DNA of 64,000 nt. Origin: Epinephelus fuscoguttatus. Its lineage: Eukaryota; Chordata; Actinopteri; Perciformes; Serranidae. The DNA is taken from positions 23,600,059 through 23,664,058 of the forward strand of contig NC_064755.1 in the NCBI RefSeq assembly GCF_011397635.1. Direction: 5' to 3'. The position numbers and the translations under genes were made by a program. The notes under the pieces were generated by a model. That model did not search any database. It was not told where the DNA came from and was given only the letters and a program-made list of their open reading frames with translations. Shown in pieces: positions 1 to 10,302 of the stretch (positions within the stretch are counted from its first letter, which is position 1; each line of letters starts with the position of its first letter).

Positions 1-2469
1 TGTTTTCCACAACTTTTAGACTTTTTTATAGTTTGATTTTTATAATGAATAATGACTGAACAACTTACAACTAACCCTTTTTGGAAGTAAAAGAGTAAAA
101 GCCTATTTACAGATTAAATAATCAGATGGTAATGCGTGTTTCTGGTTCATGAATGAAATACCCTAAGGATTAACGTACTAAGTTGATTCAATATACCTAT
201 AATTAATTTTTAAAGAGATATTTCAGGTATAACTACCCTGCAATAAACACAATTAAAAGAAAATTACTGACAGTTAACAAATTACATGTTGTCAGACCAG
301 TCAACTCTGTTTGGATGAAGCACTTTGACAGATTGCACGTCAGTAGGTAAGGCAATTAAATCTTATAGCGCTAATCACATCCAGTGAATGACTAAGAGGG
401 CACCCGCACAAACATGATCACTAGGACTGTCACAATGCTACTGCAGAGTGTGCTTACACTGGTCTGCAGAGCCAGACACAGCAACAGCTTCCCCCGAACA
501 TGTAACATGAGGTGCGAGCAACTGGCCAAAGCACAGTGCTTCTTAATATAGTGGAAACATGATGACAGAGCAATGGAAGCTGCTGAAGCAGACTCTGCTG
601 CAGGAAACAAATTGTATACAGAGGCAAATGAAGTGAGGTGGGAGGGAATTGGGCAGGTCTTGGCAGGTTATTTAGAGTTCAAAGGAGGTGAGTGTTAAAG
701 CATGCGGACACTATGGACACACACACACACACACCTCTGGTTTCCAGGTTTGTGGAGTGTAGCTTGATCTCCAAGCGGCTGAATCCTCCATGGAGTGTGG
801 CTGCTGGTCTCTCCTGACCTGGAAAACACACATATTTACGTCTAAGCTTGGTTTCCGCCACCCCTCCCTGCACAAACACACACCCTTGCATCACCTCATT
901 TTCTATAACCACTTCTTTTTCCATGCACCGTCCTTACCCTCTCGTCAAACATGGCTCTCCTCCAGCTGCTGCTGTCAGCGTAGGGATTCATACCTGAGAA
1001 AGTGGATGAAAACAATCAGAGTAGCACCGGGCTGACAGGCAAATATGCAGCGATGATGCACAGATGGGCAACACAAGATCTCCTCTGCTGATTTGAAAGA
1101 AATTTGTGATTTCCCCAGGAGATGGAGCAGGTTGTTAATCCTGTATTGGCTTCCCTCTGAGTTTGCATTTAAACAAAATGTATTCTAATCCAGGAAGAGC
1201 GTGTGGCTCGATCTACTTCTCATTGCTGGTAACATATGAAAATCATTTTATTTAAAGTGGGAGAGCGTGCTGGGAGGAGGAAGTGCACATGTACGTGTAT
1301 GAATGACAAACTCATCATAGTTAAGCAAACAGAGCTGCTGAAAACATGGCACAAGCGGCATTCTGCTGCAACCACAGAAAAACAAACACTCTACTAACTA
1401 CGCAAGCCAACAGCATCATCAGTCTAACTTGCCCGATGCTTTATAGCTCGCCGCATACTTCAGGTGTTGCAAGATTTTCCAGTTTTTACTTATACATGCT
1501 TTTTTATTCATTTACTATGGGCTTGTGTTGCACGAACAATGGAGCCCAGTGTCCCAACGGAGTCCCACCCACTCCCTGTTCCAATTCAATGCTGATGACC
1601 ACTGACTGTAACTCATCTCACTCAGCCTTTAATGAGCTGCTATGGCACTCCTCTGTTCGCCCAAATTTTCTGGCGCTCCGGTAGAGCAGAGGCAGAAATA
1701 TTACTCCTTCTCTAACCTCTTCCATCATCCTTCAAATTATAGGGTAGTGTGTATTTTAAAGGACCTCAGTGTGTTTTTTTTACGAGCCTGTGGTGTCAGT
1801 GAGTGACAGTGCCTGTAGACTCGGAGTCTGTCATTATCACCAGGGTGGAGATCTCCAAACACACACCCTTGAGACATGTGGGACAATTTTGGCAGCGCAC
1901 GTAATTCTAGAGTGGCGGTTAAGAAAAGCAAGAGAGGAATATTTTTATCTCCATCTGCACTCATCCAGTTTTTCTACTACTACTAAACCTTCCTCTGTTC
2001 CCTTTTTTGTCACAGCGTTCACCACAGCACTGATAAGGCTTTTGTTTAATTCCTTATTCATTCTGTCATCGAATTCAGTGTTTCAGAATGACTGTCAGCT
2101 CCTTCTTTGGTGAAACTGAAAGACTCAAAAATGTTTCAGCTGATAAAAAGAAAATTGCTGCAGGGCTTTACAGGCTTTTCAGCCTTCATCTTGACAACAG
2201 AGAGACTGGAGTTTTTTAATGTGGCTTTTGTATTTATGTGACATTTTGGCCTGTTCTTTCCACCTTGGAGACTATATTTCAGGTCGGGCTACTGACGCCG
2301 CCAAATAGACCTTTCTTATGGACAATTTGCTGCTGTTAAAAGCATTTTAGACATACACTGTTGCATATGTGACATACAGAAAAGATAGTCAAACATGCAG
2401 TTTGCATAGTCAAACATGGTAAATGTTTATTCCCATTTATGGATAAGAAGCACACTGCAGACAGTGTAA
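1..2469. other. gene-free stretch, probable intron or intergenic
   Basis: I see no exon, RNA gene or recognisable transposon here. The reading frames are short and lack splice-flanked, protein-like sequence. There is a short AC run near 719-734. If the exon at 8979-9114 belongs to a gene running leftwards on the minus strand, this could be part of its first intron. Confidence 0.4.
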
Positions 2470-2800
2470 TGTCGAGTGGGTTTTTCCGAGAAAGCATTAG
2501 AGACAGACTGGTGTAAAGTATTTATCATTAACCCAACTAGAACCTTCTCTACCGAGGGATTATTCAGAAATGTGGGAGGAGTGCCCAGTAAAAAAGATCA
2601 CCACATAAAAAAATCACCCACCCACACAGGCAGCCATTTCTCCATCGGGACATTTATTAACTGCAGCACTTCACGTGTTATCTATGTTCTTAAGTGCCCA
2701 GGTGACCTACATGTGGGAAAAACAAGCCATCCCTTAAAGACCCATATCTGCAGAGCCAAGCCTAACAGCGCTCCTGGTAACCTGTGCCAACAATCTTGAT
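2470..2800 (+). mobile_element. GIY-YIG retroelement remnant
   Basis: An open frame on the plus strand contains VIYVLKCPGDLHVGKTS followed by a PLKTHIC segment. This has the pattern of the GIY-YIG endonuclease domain found at the C-terminus of Penelope-like and related fish retroelements (normally a ..LKCPCGL.YVGKT.R.LK.RI.EH pattern). The frame has lost the tyrosine before VGKT and part of the cysteine pair and ends soon after, so this is a dead fragment. No reverse transcriptase was recognised upstream. It is probably the same subfamily as the fragment at 13.0-13.4 kb. Confidence 0.6.
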
Positions 2801-3658
2801 CTTTCACTTTCTTCTCTGCTGTTTGTAGGTGACGAAGGCGTTCCTGCTCTGCTGCACAGGAGGAAAACAAAACAATTACCATTAACAGCGAGAGGGATTC
2901 TAGGTTTTTTTGGTTTGGACACACTGAGCCAAAGAGGTTTTTTAATTAAGACTGTGAATTTTGTACTTTTTAGATACTCTGAGGGGCCATATTGTGTAGT
3001 TTTATTATGACTTATGGACTTAGTTACTCCCACCAACAAATTTCCCTGACATTTAAACAGAAACATTCTCCGAAAAATATTTCTTGTATTATAAGAGCCA
3101 TTTAAAATCAAGTTTTCAAGTAACCAAATGCCGCTGTGGAGCTTTGCACCATGCATTCCAAACACTGCATTTTGTCCTACCAAAAAAAAAAAGTGTCAGT
3201 CAGTGAGCTTGGCTAGCACCAGCAGCCTGCTCCCCTAATAGGTTAATGTTCACACGTCTGTGCTGAATTTGGTTACGCATGACTCTGGTCGAGTGGTTAC
3301 ATGTCACTTTATGCTGACACAGCCTACATACAATGTTTTGTTTTTTTTTCAAACAAATCAAAATACTGCAAAACCACACTGGTGTTATGAGATGTCTTCT
3401 TTGTCCCACTTTCTACCTCGCTACTTGCAGAGCGGGGGCAAACAGGCCAATGTGATTTTTTTTTTCCCCTGTTGTCTTTTTTTTTCTTATTTGGTGATGA
3501 TAACAATTAGTTAGTGGAGGCTGTTTTTTTTAACCATTTGACTATAAAGACATGACATGTCAGTGCAAATTATGCCAATGATGTCATTTAAATGTCTACA
3601 TTTATAAAATGATAATAATTTTAATAATGAGTTAAACCAACTGGTATATCTAGAGCCA
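2801..3658. other. no gene seen
   Basis: AT-rich sequence with several poly-T and poly-A runs (3181-3191, 3340-3350, 3457-3485). A minus-strand frame around 2734-3183 is open for 149 codons but shows no family resemblance and no splice signals that I trust; it may be part of an unrecognised dispersed repeat. Confidence 0.3.
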
Positions 3659-4640
3659 GGCAGCACAGTGGTGTAGTGGTTAGAATTGTTGCTCAGAGCA
3701 AGAGGGTTGCATGGGGGAGCCCCTCTGTGCAGAGTTTGCATGTTCGCCCTGTTTTCTCTGGGTACTCCAGCTTCCTCCCACAGTCCAAAGACATGCAGGT
3801 TAACTGGTGACTCTAAATTGTCCGTAGGTGTGAATGTGAGTGTGAATGGATATTCTGTACCTATAGCCCCTTTTACACTGCCAGATTTTCAGCGAATGTT
3901 GGGCTGTTTTGCCGGCAAGCTGCGAGCGTTTAGACACACAGAGCCGGATTGGCGAGTTGATCCAAGGTGCCCAATTTTTCACCTCGTAGGGGTAAACATA
4001 TTGGTGGAACCTTTATGGTTTAAAAAGAAGGAGGCGGCCTTCCGCCACGGGAGGGGCTATTGAAAACTTGTGGGAGGAGCTGTTGATGATGCCGCACGTG
4101 CGAACCACTGGCGGTGGATAAACAGGAAACAGCTGATAGCAGGAATGAGCAGCTAGTAGCAAGAGGAAAACGCAAACCTAACAGACACTGTAAAGATGAG
4201 CAACTGAGGAGACAAGAAATTGTGCGCCCTCCTTGCCCTCGTAAATGAGGAGGCCATTAACCGTCAAATGACAGGGATGGCGAACAACGGGCCGACTTAC
4301 GAGAGAATTGCTGAAGGACTGACCAGCTGTGGTTTCCCTCGGAGCGAGGCTGTTTACGTCACTCACTGAACTACACGTTTTGTATGTTTGGCATTTTGCT
4401 GAACTCCCCTATTTTGTTTTTATACTGCCAATGCTGAAAAAAGACTGATTGGGCTTTCTTGCAAATTTGCACAATTCCTATCTAAAAAGGGGTTATGTGT
4501 ATGTGTGGTTATGTGCCCTGCGATAGTCTGGCAACCTGTCCAGGGTGTACCCTGCCTCTCACCCAGTGTCAGCTGGGATAGGCTCCAGCCCCCCCGTGAC
4601 CCCCAAAAGGATAAGTGGTTACGGAATATGAATGAATGAA
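3659..4640 (+). repeat. SINE-like dispersed repeat, split by an insertion
   Basis: The left part (3659-3866) and right part (4493-4640) are the two halves of a repeat also found at 53910-54270 and, reversed, at 26384-26643. Shared landmarks are the GGTGTAGTGGTTAG head, CTCCCACAGTCCAAAGACA in the middle, CCAGGGTGTACCC and CAGCTGGGATAGGCTCCAGC further on, and a GAATGAATGA tail. The head with a B-box-like segment (clear in the 53.9 kb copy) suggests a tRNA-related origin. This copy is split by a 626-bp element at 3867-4492. Confidence 0.75.
3867..4492. mobile_element. nested non-autonomous DNA element with CCCCTTTT termini
   Basis: The insert begins CCCCTTTTACACTGCC and ends CTAAAAAGGGG, giving inverted CCCCTTTT/AAAAGGGG termini. 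It interrupts the SINE-like repeat between two segments that are contiguous in the other copies. No transposase frame is visible. A target duplication is not clear (possibly a few T/A bases), so the superfamily is not assigned. Confidence 0.55.
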
Positions 4641-4872
4641 CATCGACACAAAGCTGTCAACTAATTTATGTACTGTCTCGGTTTAATCATGTTTAACATT
4701 AGCATTCACAACGTACCAAAGTTTCTGGGGCTGCTTGCATAAAGCACTTAAAGTTATGATTTACCTTTAAATCTGAGTTGAGGGTTCCTTTAAAAAAATC
4801 AATTGCACATTCTTAAGTCCTCTCCTTAAAGTTTCCTTAAGTTTTTCTCCCTATCTTGGTGTTATACTTAAG

Positions 4873-5139
4873 AAAGCTCAGTGGCCTAGCGGTAGAGTGT
4901 CCACCCTGAGGTCGTGGGTTCGATCCCAGGCCGGGTCAAACCAAAGACTACAAAAATGGGACCCACTGCCTCCCTGCTTGCCACTCAGCATCAGGGGTTG
5001 GAATTTAGGGGTTAGATTACCACATGATTCCCGAGCGCGGCACCGTTGCTGCTCACCGCTCCCTCAGGGGATGGGTCAAATGCGGAGAACAAATTTCACA
5101 CACTGTGACAATCAGTGGAACTCTAACTTTAACTTTAAT
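4873..5139 (+). repeat. tRNA-derived SINE
   Basis: Starts with AGCTCAGTGGCCTAGCGGTA (A-box-like) and GTGGGTTCGATCCC (B box), as in a tRNA-derived Pol III promoter. A unique body follows, with GGGACCCACTGCCTCCCTGC and a GCGGCACCG segment. It ends in TAACTTTAACTTTAA, the tandem tail typical of this common fish SINE. The tRNA-like part does not fold as a complete tRNA gene. Confidence 0.8.
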
Positions 5140-7200
5140 ACCATTGCAAAGAGGACATTGCAACCTGCAATCCCCTGATTGACTAATGACAACAACATTC
5201 AATTGCTGACTCATCACACACATCCCTAATGTGGACTGCTGTATTTCCTTTTATTCTCTATGATGCTCCTTTTTAGTTTTGTGTAGAAGTGTATTAGCCA
5301 ATACCGACAGCTGTATACTAACAACCCTGTAGGGATGTCAGATGATTGCTGTCATTGTTGGCTCAGGTTCAACCCTGAACAAATACACAGTTGAGACATT
5401 ACAAACACATACAGAGAACAGATGCCACAGAACTTTCTGTTGTCTAGTTCGACATTTTGCTAACAGCTAACATTATTAGATCTCTTTATGGTTTTAACAT
5501 TTGTTCACTGGGTATTAATAGCTGGAGCTTTATGGAGAGTCAATATTTAGCCAGACTCTGTGTGTAAACATGTTAAAGTTAGTGATGTCTTGAGAAGGAT
5601 CAGCTGACTGAATTATCATATGTAACCCAGACAGCTTTTTCTTGTTTACATGTGGTGTTTAGATTGAGAAATATTCTAAAAAAAACAACAACAACAAAAA
5701 TACATCAGAAATCATGATCAGGATGGATATGAGCGTTTAATTTAATCCCAAAGTGCAGAATTTTTAACTTTGATATCTGCAATTTCAAAACAAAGTTTTG
5801 ACAGAATACAAATGTGGAGGGGTGTTACGAACATGCTTATGTACTGAGGATTGAGTATCTGACACTGGCTGGTGCAATGTTCTTGTCCTTTTAAAAATAA
5901 ACTTAAAATGTCATGTAACAAGGACATCTCTGTGCAAATGTGCACGTTGCCATCTGCAACAGGAGTCGCAATGCATGAGCGCAATATTGGGCACAGATTC
6001 CTTGTATCGAGTTGCAGCCCCTTTAATCACAATCTACATCTACATCTACAAAGCTTGGGATTGGTTGTAATTTAACGGGAGAAATAAGTGCTGTTACCTG
6101 GAATCACTTAATTTGTGTCTGACATTCCTCTCTGACATTTTTATTGATCCCATGTGTCCCATAAAAGTGGAATTTAATTCGAGGTAGTTTAAAAATGGAG
6201 CAACAAGCGACACACACGACTGTGTGTTACGATTTTCAAACCCTATCATTTAGAAAAGTGGAATTAAACTTAATAATTGTGACATCAAACTGGCTTTTAC
6301 ACTTGATAAATAACACATCTGATGCACTTTGTCATCACAAACACCTGCAAGAATGCTGGTAGCAAAATCCTATGTGTCCAATCCCACCTGCCATCCTTGA
6401 ATTACACATTTAGATCTTCACGTTGCTCTCTCAGCTCTGGTTGAGAGCTACATGGGGTCCCTCCCTTGACAGAAGTCCCATTGTGTTGAAAGGGCTACAG
6501 CCTAGGAATGTGTAGATAGGCAAGCCCTGTAATGTAGGTCTTAGGCATGTGTTTACACGTCAGGCTTTGTTCAAAGTGTGTGTTTCATGTTTTGTCACTA
6601 CTCTCTCGTGGGCAGACACCAACCTTACTATTTTCACTGTTTTCATCTGCGTCCATGCCAGAGGAGGTGACACCCTGATGTTTCCATGGGTGTGAGTGCC
6701 ATGCAACAGATGGTAAGCTGAGGCGTAAATATGGTAAAGGGCAGGAAGTTTGATTACCCTGTGTGAGACGAGACTTCCTTCCAAGTGTAAACCCTGCAAT
6801 CTGACCTTCCCATCCCCCCCCGCGTCACTCTTTTTCTCGCTCTAAAACACACACTCACTCCATCTCTTTAAATCGAGCTGTTGTCTCACCTGCTGGAGGC
6901 TCGGGTTTCCTGTGCAAATGCATCGAGCATCATTCATGAAAACTAGATGTAAAATATACTCCTGCCAATGCTCACATGGGGACTTCAACAAAATATATCT
7001 GCACTACTTCATATTGCATTGACAGTGATCTAAATATATTCTACTGTATGGAATTTCCTTTACCATCTAATACAACATATCACTGCAATAAACAGTGCTT
7101 TTGTTAGTTACAACTTTACTGTCTGCACAATGGGAAACTGTCTTTGGCTGCATCACACAGCATTAAGGAGATGTTTATCACAGAGAGGTGATGATTCAGC
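5140..7200. other. no gene or recognised repeat
   Basis: I see no coding exon here. The sequence is AT-rich with only short chance frames on both strands. A pyrimidine-rich patch lies around 6800-6870. It is consistent with intron or intergenic DNA. Confidence 0.4.
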
Positions 7201-7411
7201 TCTGTGGTCAGTGTTGGGTAAACGACATTTAAGCTATAGTTAAACAGACTGCTAGCTACTTCAAAATGTAAAGTAGTTAAACTACATCTGAACTACTCTC
7301 AATTTTTTTTAGCTTTTCAAGGTAAAACTACTTTTAAAAAGTAGTTTAGCTGCATCCAAACTACATCATAGGGAATAATCACAACCCGAGTCTGCAATCT
7401 TATATTGTTAC

Positions 7412-7806
7412 TAGGGATTGGGGAAAAAATCGATACAGCAAAGTACTGTGATAATTTTGTATGGCAATATCGTATTGCTACACGGACACCAATTTTCTAT
7501 TTTGAAAATTATTAATATGACCAATCCAAATGACACTTTTAGTAGCCTATTAGAACAATATAATCAGTTGCTTTTTCAGTTTACTAGATACATTTTAATG
7601 CAATAAAAATGACTAAAACAGACTAACCACTTTATTTTATTCGATAAAACTGTCAATGTTGACAAAATTTTCCTTTGGTGACATAATTTGCCACTGAAAA
7701 ATGGTAATAAATCGCAATTTATCACAATTTTATCACAATACTCGGCATATCTCAAAAAAATTGCAGTAATATTGTATCGTGAGACCTCTGTGGATTCCCA
7801 CCCCTA
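7412..7806 (+). mobile_element. small hAT-like MITE nested in the 7.2 kb element (copy 1)
   Basis: Starts TAGGGATTGGGG, followed by AAAATCGATACAGCAAAGTA, and ends ATTCCCACCCCTA. Flanks ATTGTTAC and ACTGTCAC match at 6 of 8 positions, as expected for an old 8-bp target duplication. It belongs to the same family as 8170-8468 and as the cleaner copy at 41585-41963. Confidence 0.7.
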
Positions 7807-8169
7807 ACTGTCACACAGAGGTAGAACTGAGCTGACACTGATATAAAGTGTAGATGTGTTTAATTTAGGGACAAGGGCAGGTCAGTCTACACCTATGCAG
7901 CCTGAGGATGTGTTTTTTTTTCAGGTGAGGATAGGGTGCAAAATCAGTAATAAATGTGGACAACAAGTTGCAGCATCATGTCATGTTGCATGGCAAAAAA
8001 TGTCATGACAATACCATTAATATGTAGTTTGATATTAACTACATAAACTACATGACCCCGGGTAATTAACTGCTGAAAAAGCTTTAAATGTAGAGATTGT
8101 AATGTAGTTAAACTGTCGCCTAACTGCTGCAAACTGTAATTAACTAGTAATAGAACTGTATGTAGTTAA

Positions 8170-8468
8170 CAGGGGTGGGGGAAAAATCGATACAACAAAG
8201 TATTGCGATATTTTTGTGTAGCAATATTGTATTGTGTGTTTTATCATACACATTATTATTATAACAAATACAAATTAAGCTTAAGGTAGCCTGCTAGGCT
8301 AATATAATCAATTGCTTTTGCAGTACACTAGATACATTTTGCTGCAAAAAAGGCTTAAAAAAAAGGTAATAAATCTCAGTATACTTTATCGCAACATATT
8401 TAAAATCACAATAACTCAAGTATTGTGAAAATATCGTATTGTGGATCCTCTGCTGTTTCCCAACCTTA
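8170..8468 (+). mobile_element. small hAT-like MITE nested in the 7.2 kb element (copy 2)
   Basis: Begins CAGGGGTGGGGGAAAAATCG and keeps the ATCGATACAACAAAGTATTG and AATATTGTATTG segments seen in copy 1, in the same orientation. It ends near TTTCCCAACCTTA. It is shorter than the other copies, and its flanking duplication is not clear. Confidence 0.65.
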
Positions 8469-8978
8469 GGTAACACCTCCCCAACAGTGTCTGTGGTCAC
8501 TTATGAAGCCGCACTTAATTGTAAGATGTTTTTAAGATTGGTGCTACTTTATATTTAGAAATAAAATGGACAAATGTCAGAAACAGCTTTGAAACTAATG
8601 CAGTCCTGTTCAGCATCATTGAAGAAGTGTTAAAACAGGTGAAAAAAATGAGCCAATCAAATGAGTGAATGCAGAACAGACTCGAGAAAAAGTGAACTTC
8701 TTAGGTAAGGAAGTCATTGCTGCATCCTTTCTCTGAAAGCTGCACAATTTTTTTTTTATCTATGTCTGCATGATGCCTTAAATTTTACTGCAGCCTGATC
8801 CTTTTGCAAACTTTATGCTTTTATACACTTTGTATCATGAGTCTGTTCGTATCACTTACAGGTTGTTTATTGGATCTAAGTGCCTTGTAAATGATGCACT
8901 GCCTTAACGTTCAGAGGACAACCACTTGTTGAGTAAGACCTGTCGTAACGGTGTCGGAACTGGCAGCCACAGACTTAC

Positions 8979-9114
8979 TGGTTTCACTGCTCCATGCTTT
9001 TGCAGCGACCATCTCATGGTAGACGGCCACAGCTCCGACCAGCAGAATCGCCCCGAACAAGAGATATTTGCCATTGCGCCTCAGTTTCTTCAGGGGGAAA
9101 AACGCCGCGATCAT
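8979..9114 (-). CDS. first coding exon of a type II membrane protein, possibly a B4GALNT3-like glycosyltransferase
   Basis: From ATG at 9114 the minus strand encodes 45 codons: an N-terminus with lysine and arginine (PLKKLRRNGKY), then a hydrophobic anchor (LLFGAILLVGAVAVY), then HEMVAAKAWSSET. The frame meets a good donor, A|GTAAGT, after 8979 (phase 1), so the apparent stop at 8911 is probably intronic. Basic residues, a single membrane anchor and a lumenal tail fit a type II Golgi enzyme. The pattern resembles the start of beta-1,4-N-acetylgalactosaminyltransferase 3 (anchor followed by YLELVAS in mammals), and B4GALNT3 lies on the same human chromosome arm as FKBP4 and IQSEC3. No later exon was found leftwards, so the identification is tentative. 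The location in a CpG-rich segment supports a real first exon. Confidence 0.45.
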
Positions 9115-9420
9115 CTTGGATCTCGGGCGAGAGCTCCTCCCGAGTTATTCATCGGTCGGGTTACCCGCTTTGTCATCCGGAGGGGGCCGACCCCACCGTG
9201 AGCCCGTCCGCCCGACTGCTTGCCACCCACCGCTGCCCCCAGTGGGTGCGCACTACCGGCGCCCTGGATGTCCCCAGTGCGCGCGGCCCCTGGTGGCTCT
9301 CATCCCGCGAAGAATCCCACCATGACCTGGGGTAGCCGGTAGTCTTTCACCGAGCACTCTCGGTCATCTAAAACAGTCACTTTGTTGAGTTGCTTTCTCT
9401 CACACAGAGCGATGCCGTCC
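9060..9420 (-). promoter_or_regulatory. CpG-rich promoter/5' UTR of the 9.1 kb exon
   Basis: This stretch is markedly richer in G+C and CpG (for example GCGCGCGGCCCC, CCGTGAGCCCGTCCGCCCG) than the surrounding AT-rich DNA. It ends in the coding exon at 9114 on the minus strand. The overlapping plus-strand frames at 8926-9335 reflect base composition. The transcription start was not determined. Confidence 0.5.
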
Positions 9421-10302
9421 TGATCTGAGTTCCGGCTGCTCCAACATCTGACTACACACGAAGCAGCACAAACAACTGAGTGAGTGGTGAAATCTCACAC
9501 CCGGTTTTACTCCACACAACTTCATGAGAGCACACAGAAGATGCACGAGAAAGGACAGAGCGGAGCCACTTGTGCCTTCAAAGTAAAAGCACGAGTATAT
9601 CACAGAGGCGAAAAAGCCATACATAGCCGTGATTAAACACCTCCAACTCTCTAAATATTCCCAATAAACTGTATTATATCATGTATAGCTGGGTACACTG
9701 TCGCGCACGTCAACATATTTATAAGTCGGCATTTTATTTTGAAATATACTATCGGAAGCACTTCCTGTTTGTAGCTAGCTTGACGCTACTCGCTGTGGGA
9801 TTGAAGGGAGGAGTGAACGTGACAGCAAATATCACCCTTTGCTTTGGGATTTACCTGTGACAGGTAGTAACCGCATTTACAAGTACTTCCTTAAGTGCTT
9901 TTTCCTTTTATGGGTTTAATCACCAACCGCATTTTAAAAGGATAACGTCATATACAGCCTTATATTGTATTGTTAAACAAAAAAAAAACTTCAATGATAG
10001 GTTCGCAGGTTGTGGTTAGTTATTAATTATTTATTAGCTAACAATACATGTAAACAACGTAAAATATTTAGGGCGTACTGCTTCATGTCACAACATGTGT
10101 AATAGCCTAACAATACATCCATATGAGTAGAAAGGTTTTGAATACAAGTGCTTCTGTTTTAGACATTGAACATGAACAAAGGGACTACACTGAGTCAAGT
10201 TATTAAGCCATTAGTAATATATTAGTACTAATATAATAATATAATAATAAGTAGGGCAATTAAATAATTACAAAACAACTAGCCCACAAATAAACTTTAA
10301 AG
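9421..10302. other. no gene seen
   Basis: Sequence becomes AT-rich after the CpG segment, with ATAATAATATAATAATAAG-type runs around 10215-10250. No exon or defined repeat was identified. Confidence 0.4.

Larger units (their letters stand above)
7209..8489. mobile_element. hAT-type element with perfect 8-bp target duplication
   Basis: The element begins CAGTGTTGGG and ends CCCCAACAGTG, inverted termini typical of hAT transposons. It is flanked on both sides by the identical octamer TCTGTGGT (7201-7208 and 8490-8497), the 8-bp duplication that hAT insertion makes. The interior is rich in GTAGTT/AACTAC words and encodes no transposase. It has been hit at least twice by smaller elements (7412-7806 and 8170-8468). 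Confidence 0.85.

Noticed and set aside
4873-4935. Possible tRNA gene (A and B boxes)
   Set aside because: The boxes belong to a SINE with the typical body and TAACTTTAAC tail. I could not form the acceptor stem or a complete cloverleaf. The same applies to the head of the repeat at 53910.
8926-9335. Three overlapping plus-strand frames in the CpG-rich segment
   Set aside because: Arg/Pro/Ser-rich translations reflecting high G+C. The minus strand carries the coherent membrane-anchor exon.
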